Assembly: GCA_017518185.1 (NCBI GenBank)
Contig: JAFWWB010000006.1
Location: 1-36,242, forward strand
Reading direction: 5' to 3'
DNA length: 36,242 nt
Source: Lachnospiraceae bacterium
GTDB lineage: Bacteria; Bacillota; Clostridia; Lachnospirales; Lachnospiraceae
The first letter of the stretch is position 1. Every line of letters starts with the position of its first letter. The notes beneath the pieces are model-generated. The model was given only the letters and a program-made list of their open reading frames with translations. It was not told where the DNA came from and did not search any database. The position numbers were made by a program, and so were the translations under genes. Shown piece after piece: positions 1-6,597 of this stretch.

Positions 1-183
1 AACTGTACTGACTGCCATTTCCGGTGCACTTGTCCCAAGCGCAACGATCGTTAATCCGATGATCAACCCGGGAACATTAAAATTCCTGGCGAGCGCTGAG
101 CTTCCACTTACGAATATGTCAGCACCCTTAACAAGACATACAAAACCTACTGCCAGAAGCAGTATTTGAAGCAGAATATGCAT
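1..183 (-). CDS. Calcium/sodium antiporter, CaCA family (N-terminal part only)
   Basis: Only the first 61 residues are in the window; the gene continues past base 1. The ATG at 183 follows a GGAGGG site with 7-nt spacing. The protein opens with a hydrophobic helix, then KGADIFV and later GLTIVALGTSAPE. This is the alpha-1 repeat signature of the YrbG/CaCA cation exchangers, in which the GTSAPE glutamate helps coordinate the transported ion. The family exchanges Ca2+ for Na+ or H+ across the cytoplasmic membrane. It is the last visible gene of the AT-rich left operon, 15 nt after the pyruvate kinase remnant. Family assignment is firm; the exact ion is not shown. Confidence 0.88.
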   Translation of the reverse strand, partial: MHILLQILLLAVGFVCLVKGADIFVSGSSALARNFNVPGLIIGLTIVALGTSAPEMAVSTV

Positions 184-198
184 AGAAAGATCCCTCCT

Positions 199-573
199 CT
201 ACTTTATCGTTTCCAGGCGTATCGTGTTGGTACTGCCTGATTGTTTGCCCGCCTGTCCACCGGTAAGTAATACCAAACAACAGATCGGATTTATCAGCTT
301 CACTGAGGAAATCACCTTTGAACACACGCCCCGGAAAATTTTAAAATCCCCGATCCTGTACTCCGGTCCCTTGGTATCAAGCATGATCGGCAAAGGATAT
401 CCCAGCTTCTCTCTGACCTTCTTTATCATCCTGATCTGTTCCAAATGTTCCTCATGTGTTCCATGAGAAAAGTTCAGCCTTGCCACATTCATTCCGGATC
501 GACACATCCTGGTCAGTATCTCTTCGCCGGCACTTGCCGGTCCGATTGTACATATGATCTTAGTTTTTCTCAT
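199..573 (-). pseudogene. pyk: Truncated, frameshifted pyruvate kinase remnant
   Basis: The first ~80 codons are clear pyruvate kinase: [29 protein letters not shown] and IMLDTKGPE, the start of the A domain with its substrate and metal-binding residues. After YRIGDFK the similarity ends and the frame runs through unrelated sequence to a stop (124 codons, against about 470-580 in the family). One extra base near the AAAATTTT run (about 335-345) would continue the frame as [12 protein letters not shown], which fits the start of the B domain. Nothing beyond that is recognisable, and the next gene begins at once. Most of the barrel and the whole C-terminal domain are missing, so it cannot be an active kinase. 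Its ATG overlaps the preceding small gene by 14 nt. A short regulatory derivative is possible but decay is more likely. Confidence 0.75.
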
Positions 574-730
574 CTTCCGCTATCCCTTCTGTCTCATTAT
601 CTTCGGCTTCTGATTTGTCTTCCTCTTTTTTACTATTATGATAAGATCCTCCATTTTCCCACCACCAGCCAAAAATACCTGCCGCTATAACTATCACACA
701 CATTATTCCTACTATTATGTTTGATACCAT
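560..730 (-). CDS. Small single-pass membrane protein, 56 aa, acidic tail
   Basis: An unrecognised small gene. The ATG at 730 has GGAGG (739-743) at 8-nt spacing, a better site than most neighbours have. The product starts with a hydrophobic segment (residues 4-20, [16 protein letters not shown]), followed by GWWW and a very charged, mostly acidic C-terminal half rich in Glu, Asp and Lys. This suggests an N-terminal anchor with a soluble tail. It lies 19 nt after another small membrane protein and its stop overlaps the ATG of the pyruvate kinase remnant by 14 nt, so the three are probably translated from one message. The RBS and the coding pattern support a real gene; the function is unknown. 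Confidence 0.6.
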   Translation of the reverse strand: MVSNIIVGIMCVIVIAAGIFGWWWENGGSYHNSKKEEDKSEAEDNETEGIAEDEKN

Positions 731-749
731 TTCTCTTGCCTCCGGAATC

Positions 750-896
750 TCAGTCTGTGATCTTATAACCGTATTTGATCTTTCGACATATTTTCCATAT
801 GATCACCGCAGGTAACGAAATTACTATAAACAACGAAGAGCCGCCGCCCATAATAGCCATAATTCCAAAAATTATATAAGAAAATATCTGATTCAT
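750..896 (-). CDS. Small hydrophobic membrane protein, 48 aa
   Basis: The start is placed at the ATG at 896 (MNQIFSY) because GGAGG lies 5 nt upstream (902-906); a longer reading from 932 lacks such a site. The 48 residues are almost entirely membrane: a hydrophobic stretch over residues 4-17, a GGGSS turn, a second one over residues 22-34, then a basic end (KICRKIKYGYK). Two short helices with a cytoplasmic basic tail would fit. It precedes the 56-aa membrane protein by 19 nt. No family is recognised. Small membrane proteins like this are often toxins, transporter accessories or sensors, but nothing here decides between these. Confidence 0.6.
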   Translation of the reverse strand: MNQIFSYIIFGIMAIMGGGSSLFIVISLPAVIIWKICRKIKYGYKITD

Positions 897-983
897 GATA
901 ACCTCCATCTCTTTTTTTCCACAGCAAAACAAGGCAAACGTATCCTACGCTCACCCGACAACATGTTACGTATTTAATTGAGA

Positions 984-1394
984 TTAGGGTTTCATTCCAT
1001 CCAGATCATGGATATAAGTAATGATAAAATGATGACTTGTTGTTAACTCTCTAAAGAAATACAGCAGAAAGAATACACATATACCGACAAGTATAAACAG
1101 ACCACCTATTACAGCATATGTCAGTTGCTCCCTGGGACCGATGGTTTTTCCAGCAACAAGTTTCTTTGAAACAATACTTTTAATTACCTGACAACCTGTT
1201 ATCTCGTCAGAAACAATATCATAAAACTCATTCTCCGGCGATCTGATCGAGCTGGCATTATTTGAATCCGAATATGAAAGCTTCTCAAACTCCGGTCTCT
1301 CATTGACAGCACATACAACCAGAATACATACGATAATAAAACATAATAAGGAGCTGCTATAACGTCTATTTCTGATATGTTGCACATTGAACAT
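984..1394 (-). CDS. Uncharacterised two-helix membrane protein, 136 aa
   Basis: The ATG at 1394 has GGAG 9 nt upstream and a good promoter 50 bases further up, so this is the first gene of the left operon. The product has a transmembrane segment at residues 14-30 (LLCFIIVCILVVCAV), a hydrophilic loop of about 60 residues rich in Ser, Asn, Asp and Glu, and a second transmembrane segment at about residues 91-113. The loop is therefore predicted to be extracytoplasmic, with both termini inside. Base composition is AT-rich compared with genes beyond 1.5 kb. No known family or motif is recognised; a lineage-specific membrane protein is the best description. Confidence 0.65.
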   Translation of the reverse strand: MFNVQHIRNRRYSSSLLCFIIVCILVVCAVNERPEFEKLSYSDSNNASSIRSPENEFYDIVSDEITGCQVIKSIVSKKLVAGKTIGPREQLTYAVIGGLFILVGICVFFLLYFFRELTTSHHFIITYIHDLDGMKP

Positions 1395-1447
1395 TATAAG
1401 CGTCTCCTTTCTGTGTTTTACTATTTTTTGAAAAATAACACCTGTAC

Positions 1448-1476
1448 AGCATACATTAAAAGCAGCGGATTTTCAA
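1448..1476 (-). promoter_or_regulatory. Sigma-A type promoter of the left operon
   Basis: On the minus strand TTGAAA (1471-1476) and TATGCT (1448-1453) are separated by exactly 17 bases, placing the start of transcription near 1441 and about 47 bases before the ATG of the 136-aa membrane protein. Together with the guaA terminator just upstream, this makes the left genes a separate transcription unit. Confidence 0.65.
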
Positions 1477-1496
1477 CCTATTTTATTACGATCAAG

Positions 1497-1536
1497 TAAA
1501 AAAAGGATCCGGAGAACCTTTAATTCTCCGGATCCT
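1497..1536 (-). terminator. Intrinsic terminator after guaA
   Basis: A perfect 13-bp inverted repeat (1504-1516 with 1524-1536, arm AGGATCCGGAGAA) with a 7-nt loop is followed on the minus strand by seven T residues (1498-1504). It starts 14 bases after the guaA stop and closes the long scfA-to-guaA operon. Confidence 0.93.
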
Positions 1537-1550
1537 ACGCAACATATAAA

Positions 1551-2534
1551 TCACTCGTATTCTACCGTTGCAGGCGGCTTGGGTGTATAATCAAAAAGTA
1601 CGCGATTGATGCCGTGAACTTCCGAGGTGATACGCTTAACAAGATGATCGATAAGCTCATTGGAAAGATGCTCTACGGTCACTTCCATAACATCCGTCGT
1701 ATTTATCGCACGGATGATGCAGGGCCATTCGAATGTTCTCTTTCCATCTTTTATTCCGGTGGACTTGAAATCGGGCACAACAGTAAAATACTGCCACACC
1801 TTGCCCTCAAGGCCGTTCTTTGCAAATTCCTCGCGGAGAATGGCATCCGCCTCACGAACAGCTTCAAGCCTGTCCCTTGTGATGGCACCGGGGCAGCGCA
1901 CGCCAAGTCCGGGTCCGGGGAAGGGCTGACGGTAAACCATGTTTGCCGGAAGGCCGAGACGCTCGCCAACAATACGCACTTCGTCCTTGAAGAGTATCTT
2001 CACCGGCTCCACCAGTTCAAACTTCATATCCTCAGGAAGACCGCCCGCATTGTGATGGGCCTTTATGCCGTTCTCACTCTCAAGAATGTCCGGCCAGATG
2101 GTACCCTGGGCCAGGAACTCGATCCCGTCCAGCTTCCTTGCCTCTTCAGCGAATACTTCTATGAACTCGCCGCCTATTATCTTTCTCTTCTGCTCGGGAT
2201 CGGTAACACCCGCCAGCTTGTCCAGGAAACGGTCAGTGGCATCCACATACACGAGGTTAGCCTTCATCTGGTTGCGGAACACCTCGATGACCTGCTCCGG
2301 CTCTCCCTTGCGGAGCAGCCCGTGGTTTACATGCACACATACAAGCTGATCGTCCACCGCCTTTATGAGCATAGCTGCCACTACTGAGGAATCCACTCCT
2401 CCGGAAAGGGCCAGCAGCACCTTTTTGTCACCGATCTGCTGCTTTAATGCAGTGAGCTGCTCCTCGATAAAAGCATCCGCAAGCTCCGCAGTGGTGATAC
2501 GCTCCATGTTCTCCGGTCTTCTGTCAGTTGCCAT
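1551..2534 (-). CDS. guaA: GMP synthase ATP-pyrophosphatase subunit, no GATase domain
   Basis: This protein catalyses the last step of GMP synthesis, XMP to GMP, through an adenylated intermediate. It has 327 residues. The PP-loop SGGVDSS is at residues 44-50, the conserved FPGPGLGVRCPG follows in the middle, and the dimerisation domain ends in FDYTPKPPATVEYE, the typical GuaA C-terminus. Usual bacterial GuaA has about 510-525 residues because a class I glutamine amidotransferase domain precedes this part; here the protein starts just before the PP-loop. The ATG at 2534 has AAGGAGGG upstream, so the short form is a genuine start. It must use free ammonia or a separate amidotransferase subunit, as in archaea; none is in the window. 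It is the last gene of its operon, 24 nt after the ABC permease. Confidence 0.93.
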   Translation of the reverse strand: MATDRRPENMERITTAELADAFIEEQLTALKQQIGDKKVLLALSGGVDSSVVAAMLIKAVDDQLVCVHVNHGLLRKGEPEQVIEVFRNQMKANLVYVDATDRFLDKLAGVTDPEQKRKIIGGEFIEVFAEEARKLDGIEFLAQGTIWPDILESENGIKAHHNAGGLPEDMKFELVEPVKILFKDEVRIVGERLGLPANMVYRQPFPGPGLGVRCPGAITRDRLEAVREADAILREEFAKNGLEGKVWQYFTVVPDFKSTGIKDGKRTFEWPCIIRAINTTDVMEVTVEHLSNELIDHLVKRITSEVHGINRVLFDYTPKPPATVEYE

Positions 2535-2558
2535 TTTTATCCCTCCTTGAAATTTGTT

Positions 2559-4583
2559 TTATCCTTCCGCTTTGGAAGGCTTATCCCTCTGTAACAGGAT
2601 ACCCGTCCCCAGCACAGCTGCTCCGATAAGGACTGACACGATATAGAATACCACACCGGGATCCTCTTTTCCAAGCACGGGCAGAGCCGTGACTATCTCT
2701 TCGGAATACTGCTGCATCAGTACCGAAGTCAGATTATTGAGGAAATGCATGACCACCGAAAGGAATATGCTCCGGTGCTTCAGTACAAAATAGGAAGAAA
2801 GTATCCCCAGCGGTGTTATCAGTATCAGCTGCAGAAAGTTTAGGTGGTAAGCCGCAAATATGACGCCCGTCAGGACTATTGCCGGTATAAACTTAAGCTT
2901 ATCCGAAAGTGCTGATAAAAGGAAGCCCCTGAAGGCGCATTCCTCGCAGATGGCAGGCATCAGCGCTATGGTGAATATGAGTATCCACAGGGGCTGTCCT
3001 TCCCAGAGCTCTACAAGCAGCTCGCTGCTCTCCGTATTCAGGCCTGGAAAGACCTTGAGCAGCAGATCAGCGAAGATCTGCACTATTATGAAAGCTCCAA
3101 GCCAGCACAGTACCGCCGAAAGTATATGCAGAGCCTTTGGCCGCCTGAGTGAAAACAACTCTACCGCATCAGCTTTTATATACCAGGCATATGCAGCTGT
3201 CAGGATCAGTATCATGGACTGCTGTATGATAAGGCCGTAGAGCTTTAAATGGAGCACCGCGGGCCCCCCGGCAAACATGAGAACTATCATCACGGTGGAG
3301 AGCAGCAGGACACAGTCCCCTATGCCAGGTATCTGGCCCTTTTTCATATCACGCCTCCGGTCAAGGAGCCTTAGGTTGGCCGAGGCTTCTCCGAAGAGTA
3401 TGTTCTCCGAGGAGAAGAGCCTGGTCATCAATACAACAGCTATGGCCGTATAGGCCAGATTTGACAAAAGCACCGCGGCTATGAGTTCAAGCCTGAAGTT
3501 AAAGCTGAAGATATCCGCGATGAGCAGGGCTATGTTCACGACCGGGATCAATGCAGTTGTACTGTTCAGCCCCACCTGCGGTATCATCCCTGCCATACCT
3601 CCGACCATAAACAGCAGCATCACAGGAGTCGTATAATTCTGGGCCTCCTTAAAGCTCCTTGCAAAGATGCAGGAGGAAAGGCATACCGCGGAAGCGAACA
3701 TCGCAAAGACCAGGATACAGAGCAGCGTGACCAGTGCCGCAGGCAGGAAGGACAGAAGGTCTATATTGCTGCCGTTCGCAATGCTTATGCTGTCTGACAT
3801 ATACAGCGCCATGAAAGACATTGAGATGACGTTCAGAAAGGCCGCCGCCACTGCCACCGTCGACGTGGCCAGGAACTTCGCTGTTATAAGCTCCATATTT
3901 CTCACAGGCAGGGTGAGCAGGGTCTCCAGCGTCCCTCTCTCCTTTTCACCCGCAGTGGTATCGATAGCGGGATACATGGCTCCCATCAATATGCTCGTTA
4001 TCAGCAGGAAGGGTATTATCATCCCCATGAAAAAACCGGCATTTTCTTCATCCGAAGACATATCCTGAAGAGCGAAGCGCATGGGCTCCATCACCTCATC
4101 GGCATTCAGGCCGGCTTCTTCGATGAGACTGCGGGTGGTCTTATCGCTGTAATCCCGTATCACATCCCTTATCATGCCGGCTGCGGTCTGGGAATCCGTT
4201 CTGGAAGCCATATAGACTATGCTGAAATATGGCCGGTTTTCGGAAACCGCCCCGCTCACATAAGCATCCAGTGCCTCATTCCGAAGGGCCTCCTCATAGC
4301 TTTCCGGCGGGGAAACAAAGACAAAGCTGTATTCATGCTCCTTTCCGTCATGCTCGAAAAAGGACCTCATGGCCTCTTCATCCTCCACTCCTTCAAAGCC
4401 TATACTGTAACTCTTGCTGGTGGAGGCGTTCATCATGGAGGATGCCAGCAGCATGGAGCCTGCAAAGATCAGGGGATAAAGTATCAGCGGGATCACGATC
4501 ATCATAAGGATGGTCTTTTTATCCCTGAGAATATCCAGCATCTCTTTTTTATACAGGGAAAAAACCGTCTTCTTACGCATCAT
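2559..4583 (-). CDS. ABC-2 type permease fused to CPBP intramembrane protease
   Basis: The product has 674 residues in two parts. The N-terminal ~400 residues are a NatB-like ABC-2 permease: one helix near residue 30, a large extracytoplasmic domain, then a group of helices including the GEKERGTLETLLTLP motif, which contacts the ATPase. The C-terminal part is a CPBP (Abi/Rce1-like) protease domain with EECAFRG (Glu547/Glu548, Arg552), FAAYH and a later conserved HFLNN. This fusion is known in Firmicutes annotations but its substrate is not. I prefer the ATG at 4583, which has GGAGGG 9 nt upstream; a GTG at 4589 would sit too close to that site. It overlaps the ATPase gene by 11 nt, so the two proteins form one exporter. 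It may export sodium or a peptide and process a membrane protein. Confidence 0.88.
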   Translation of the reverse strand: MMRKKTVFSLYKKEMLDILRDKKTILMMIVIPLILYPLIFAGSMLLASSMMNASTSKSYSIGFEGVEDEEAMRSFFEHDGKEHEYSFVFVSPPESYEEALRNEALDAYVSGAVSENRPYFSIVYMASRTDSQTAAGMIRDVIRDYSDKTTRSLIEEAGLNADEVMEPMRFALQDMSSDEENAGFFMGMIIPFLLITSILMGAMYPAIDTTAGEKERGTLETLLTLPVRNMELITAKFLATSTVAVAAAFLNVISMSFMALYMSDSISIANGSNIDLLSFLPAALVTLLCILVFAMFASAVCLSSCIFARSFKEAQNYTTPVMLLFMVGGMAGMIPQVGLNSTTALIPVVNIALLIADIFSFNFRLELIAAVLLSNLAYTAIAVVLMTRLFSSENILFGEASANLRLLDRRRDMKKGQIPGIGDCVLLLSTVMIVLMFAGGPAVLHLKLYGLIIQQSMILILTAAYAWYIKADAVELFSLRRPKALHILSAVLCWLGAFIIVQIFADLLLKVFPGLNTESSELLVELWEGQPLWILIFTIALMPAICEECAFRGFLLSALSDKLKFIPAIVLTGVIFAAYHLNFLQLILITPLGILSSYFVLKHRSIFLSVVMHFLNNLTSVLMQQYSEEIVTALPVLGKEDPGVVFYIVSVLIGAAVLGTGILLQRDKPSKAEG

Positions 4584-5361
4584 GCTCACCGTCCCTCCCG
4601 GCGATCAGAGCCCTGAAGCTCTCCCTGAGATTGTCAGTGCCGGTATCAGCCATAAGCCTGTCCGTAGGTGCATCCGCTATCACGCGGCCCTGATAGATCA
4701 TGACAACCCTGTCACAGAGATACTGGGCCTCTTCCATGTAATGCGTAGAGTAGAGCACGCTGGCTCCCCGGTCGCGCTCGCTCTTCATAAAGCTCACTAT
4801 GGCCTCACTGCTGATTATATCAAGCCCGAGTGTGGGCTCGTCAAAGATATAGATCCCGGGAGAATGAATAAGACATCTGGCTATATTGGCACGCTGTGTC
4901 TGCCCGGTGGAGAGTCTCTCAATACGGTTATCGATAAAGTCACCCATTCCGAGCACTCCGGAAATACGTTCCACACGCTCCTCCTCTTCCTCACGGGATA
5001 TGCCGTGTATCTCCGCGATGGTATGAAGAAGCTCCCTTGTTGAAAAGCGTCCGTAAAGCCTGGTGTTTTCCGACAGATAGCCTATCATGCTCTTGATCTT
5101 TATCGGATCCTCGATGCTCTTTCCTTCATCATCAAAAAGCCTGACCGTCCCTTCGCTGGGGGACATCAGCTTCCCGAGCATGCGGAGCAGAGTGGTCTTT
5201 CCGGCTCCGTTCGGTCCGAGTACACCCACGATCTCCCCTTCCGCCGTATCCAGATCGACATGATCCACTGCAAGGAATTCCTCCCTGCGGCCGCTCTTTT
5301 TATCAGAGCTGTTCTTTATGCGCGTAAAACGCTTGCAAAGTCCTCTTGCTTCTATCTTCAT
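4573..5361 (-). CDS. ABC transporter ATP-binding protein, NatA-like
   Basis: A 262-residue ATPase with Walker A GPNGAGKT (49-56), an ABC signature in the variant form LSTGQTQ (150-156, instead of LSGGQ), Walker B YIFDE with the following PTLGLD, and the switch histidine in STHYMEEA (His207). It energises the permease-protease encoded directly downstream with an 11-nt overlap. The wording of the motifs and the C-terminal extension are like NatA, the ATPase of sodium-extruding NatAB systems, but that does not fix the substrate. The ATG at 5361 lies 10 nt after the trmD stop and has only a weak ribosome site, so coupling to trmD translation is likely. Confidence 0.9.
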   Translation of the reverse strand: MKIEARGLCKRFTRIKNSSDKKSGRREEFLAVDHVDLDTAEGEIVGVLGPNGAGKTTLLRMLGKLMSPSEGTVRLFDDEGKSIEDPIKIKSMIGYLSENTRLYGRFSTRELLHTIAEIHGISREEEEERVERISGVLGMGDFIDNRIERLSTGQTQRANIARCLIHSPGIYIFDEPTLGLDIISSEAIVSFMKSERDRGASVLYSTHYMEEAQYLCDRVVMIYQGRVIADAPTDRLMADTGTDNLRESFRALIAGRDGEHDA

Positions 5362-5371
5362 TATTACTTCA

Positions 5372-6094
5372 TTATTTCCCCGTCTGATCCGCCAGAAGGT
5401 CGGGCCGCCTCTCGGCGGTACGCTTCAGTGACTGTTCCCTTCGCCATTCCAGGACCTTTGCATGATGACCGGAAAGGAGCACGTCAGGCACCCTCTTTCC
5501 CATCCATTCATCCGGTCTGGTATACTGGGGATATTCAAGCACACCCTCATTAAAACTCTCGTCCTCGGCGGATTCATCATTATTCAGGACTCCGGGTATG
5601 AGCCTTGATATGGAATCCATCATCACAAGGGCAGGCAGTTCTCCGCCGGTAAGTACATAATCCCCTATGGAAACATTATCCGTGACGATCTCCTCGAGTA
5701 TGCGCTCATCCACACCTTCATAATGCCCGCAGAGAAAGATGAGCTCCTGCTCCTTCGAAAGCTCCTCGGCAAAGGCCTGGTCAAAGACCCGTCCCTGGGG
5801 AGTCAGATATATGAGCCGCTTTCTTCCGGGTGAACGTCCTTCTGCCGCGGCCCTCTCCCGTATGCGCTCCTGAACCGCAAGATATGTATCCCATATGGGC
5901 TGGCAGGCCATGAGCATGCCTGCGCCGCCGCCGTAGGTATAATCATCAACTCGCTTGTGCTTATTTTTTGTATATCCCCGTATGTGAAAACAGTCCAGTG
6001 ATATGAGCCCCTGTTCCATGGCCCTCCACAGTACTCCGGTATTCATTCCCTTTGTGATGAGCTCGGGAAAGAGCGTCATTACATAATATCTCAC
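5372..6094 (-). CDS. trmD: tRNA (guanine-37-N1)-methyltransferase
   Basis: TrmD methylates G37 next to the anticodon of tRNAs reading CNN codons and so prevents +1 frameshifting. It uses SAM bound in a trefoil knot. Seen here are YLTPQGR, CGHYEGVDERI, SIGDYVLTGGE and EYPQYTRP, all knot and active-site motifs, in a protein of 240 residues, the normal length. I place the start at the GTG at 6094, which has GGAGGGG just upstream and overlaps the rimM stop as GTGA; the longer open frame above it reads back through rimM and is not needed. The rimM-trmD order is the classic ribosome/tRNA maturation pair. Confidence 0.96.
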   Translation of the reverse strand: MRYYVMTLFPELITKGMNTGVLWRAMEQGLISLDCFHIRGYTKNKHKRVDDYTYGGGAGMLMACQPIWDTYLAVQERIRERAAAEGRSPGRKRLIYLTPQGRVFDQAFAEELSKEQELIFLCGHYEGVDERILEEIVTDNVSIGDYVLTGGELPALVMMDSISRLIPGVLNNDESAEDESFNEGVLEYPQYTRPDEWMGKRVPDVLLSGHHAKVLEWRREQSLKRTAERRPDLLADQTGK

Positions 6095-6597
6095 AGCCCC
6101 TCCATTACCGAGACATCCATACGGCCTCCGGCTACATCCACCTTCAGTATGCACTGGCGTATCGCGGGCAGCAGAAGCTCACTGCCATCGGTGCGCGCTA
6201 TCACATAGACATCATTGGCCCCGGTCTCCATCACATCCCTTACAGTGCCGATCTGTTCGTCATTTTCGTAAACCGCAAGGCCGATAAGGTCGCTGATATA
6301 ATACTCATCCTCCTCAAGGGGGATCGCATCCTCCCTGTCCACGTAGAGCTCGGCTTTCCTCAGTTTCTCGGCTTCATTTCTGTCCGTGATCTCCTTAAAG
6401 CCCATTATAAGCCTGTCGTTCTGCTGTCTTACCGTGCAGGGATGAAGAGCTTTCATCTCCTCCCCTGATTTCAAAAAGAGCACCTTAATGCCCTTAAGGT
6501 GCTCAGGGTCGCCGGTGGTGGGAAAGACCTTGACCTCCCCGCGCACACCGTGCGGCTCCGTTATCACTCCGATCCTGAAATATTCAGTATCCATCAT
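6091..6597 (-). CDS. rimM: Ribosome maturation factor RimM
   Basis: RimM binds ribosomal protein S19 and helps assemble the head of the 30S subunit. The 168-residue protein has the usual N-terminal beta-barrel start (FRIGVITEPHGVRGEVKVFP) and a C-terminal PRC-barrel with YYISDLIGLAVY, GANDVYVI and LLPAI. Its ATG overlaps the secDF stop by 4 nt (ATGA) and its stop overlaps the trmD GTG by 4 nt, so the three genes are tightly coupled. A second ATG follows immediately, so the start could be one codon later. Confidence 0.95.
   Translation of the reverse strand: MMDTEYFRIGVITEPHGVRGEVKVFPTTGDPEHLKGIKVLFLKSGEEMKALHPCTVRQQNDRLIMGFKEITDRNEAEKLRKAELYVDREDAIPLEEDEYYISDLIGLAVYENDEQIGTVRDVMETGANDVYVIARTDGSELLLPAIRQCILKVDVAGGRMDVSVMEGL

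Noticed and set aside
893-964. A 23-codon frame (MLSGERRIRLPCF...) ending in an ATGA overlap with the 48-aa membrane protein
   Set aside because: It has no ribosome site and no supporting feature; the overlap may be chance.
1614-2387. A 257-codon open frame on the plus strand
   Set aside because: It is opposite guaA and has no ribosome site or recognisable domain.
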